DNA from: Leptoclinus maculatus
Taxonomy: Eukaryota > Chordata > Actinopteri > Perciformes > Stichaeidae
Direction: 5' to 3'
DNA length: 64,000 nt
Assembly (NCBI GenBank): GCA_032191485.1
Contig: JAVDOI010000019.1
Location: 9,343,284 to 9,407,283 of the forward strand
The notes beneath the pieces were generated by a model that was not told the DNA's origin, searched no databases, and saw only the letters and a program-made list of their open reading frames with translations. Both the position numbers and the translations under genes were made by a program. This document shows, one piece after another, positions 63,653 through 64,000 of this stretch (position 1 is the stretch's first letter; each line of letters opens with the position of its first letter).

Positions 63653-64000
63653 CTGTGAGGAGGAGAGGAAATGAATTAAAACGGCACAACATGCCAATGC
63701 AATTTCAAACCACAGGATTAGAACCGGCTGTCACTCACACATTCCCTGATAGATCTTTGAATAAACAGACGAACAATACAATCCCAACAAATAAATTAAT
63801 TAATTTCTGAGGTTGTTAAACTAACACATCAGTCGGGGAAGATGGAGATGCAAAAATGCAGCAGAAGGGAGACAGCACAGAGGTCAAACGCAGATTAAAT
63901 TACCATAAGAAAAGTGAGTGAGAAATAGAAATAAATGACACTAAAAATAAAAGATGAAGCGAAGGACGAAGTGAAGATAACTTATCAAGTTGAAAAAGCA
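63653..64000. other. tmtc2 intron running off the right edge
   Basis: Begins upstream of the acceptor (cctcctcacag) of exon 63468–63652. No further exon is visible. Confidence 0.6.

Overview
This is a vertebrate nuclear window, almost certainly from a teleost fish. The genes are split into small exons with GT–AG introns. The introns carry long (TG)n/(TA)n runs and dispersed repeats typical of teleosts. Every recognisable protein belongs to a vertebrate family. Reconstructing exons by splice site, reading frame and family alignment gives six protein-coding genes, two of them cut by the window edges.

Layout. (1) 855–6029 (+): the last three coding exons of iqsec3, an Arf guanine-nucleotide exchange factor of inhibitory synapses, with its 3'UTR following. 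(2) 10522–18159 (-): a complete 14-coding-exon GABA transporter of the GAT1 type (596 aa, residue numbering in register with mammalian GAT1). (3) 26285–37859 (-): a second complete 14-exon SLC6 gene (616 aa) of the GAT2/GAT3/BGT1 type. It has BGT1-like substrate-site residues, a divergent second extracellular loop, a fused exon and one apparent GC–AG intron. (4) 39473–41640 (+): parp11 (327 aa), head-to-head with gene 3. (5) 43193–44980 (+): a diverged tandem duplicate of parp11 (307 aa) with identical intron phases. (6) 51957–63652 (-): the last seven exons of tmtc2, encoding C-terminal TPR repeats; its 5' part lies beyond the right edge.

Context. iqsec3, GAT-type transporters and parp11 correspond to human 12p13.3 (IQSEC3–SLC6A12–SLC6A13, PARP11). 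Human 3p25 carries the paralogous set IQSEC1–SLC6A11–SLC6A1. A GAT1-type gene beside iqsec3 therefore looks like a whole-genome-duplication copy kept in fish and absent from the mammalian locus. The left half of the window thus places an inhibitory-synapse scaffold/GEF next to two GABA/betaine-type transporters.

Non-genic content. 18.2–26.3 kb and 45.0–51.2 kb are gene-poor. Notable structures are a ~1 kb TA-flanked non-autonomous DNA transposon (33311–34322), a hAT-like MITE with an 8-bp target duplication (46958–47293), a 15-copy GC-rich 16-bp palindromic minisatellite (47711–47948) preceded by two long G-runs, a 54-bp-arm hairpin (49541–49661), twin perfect hairpins (35434–35505) and a 161-bp TG repeat. 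No complete transposase, CRISPR, prokaryotic or viral gene was seen. All functional statements come from family knowledge; no database search was run.
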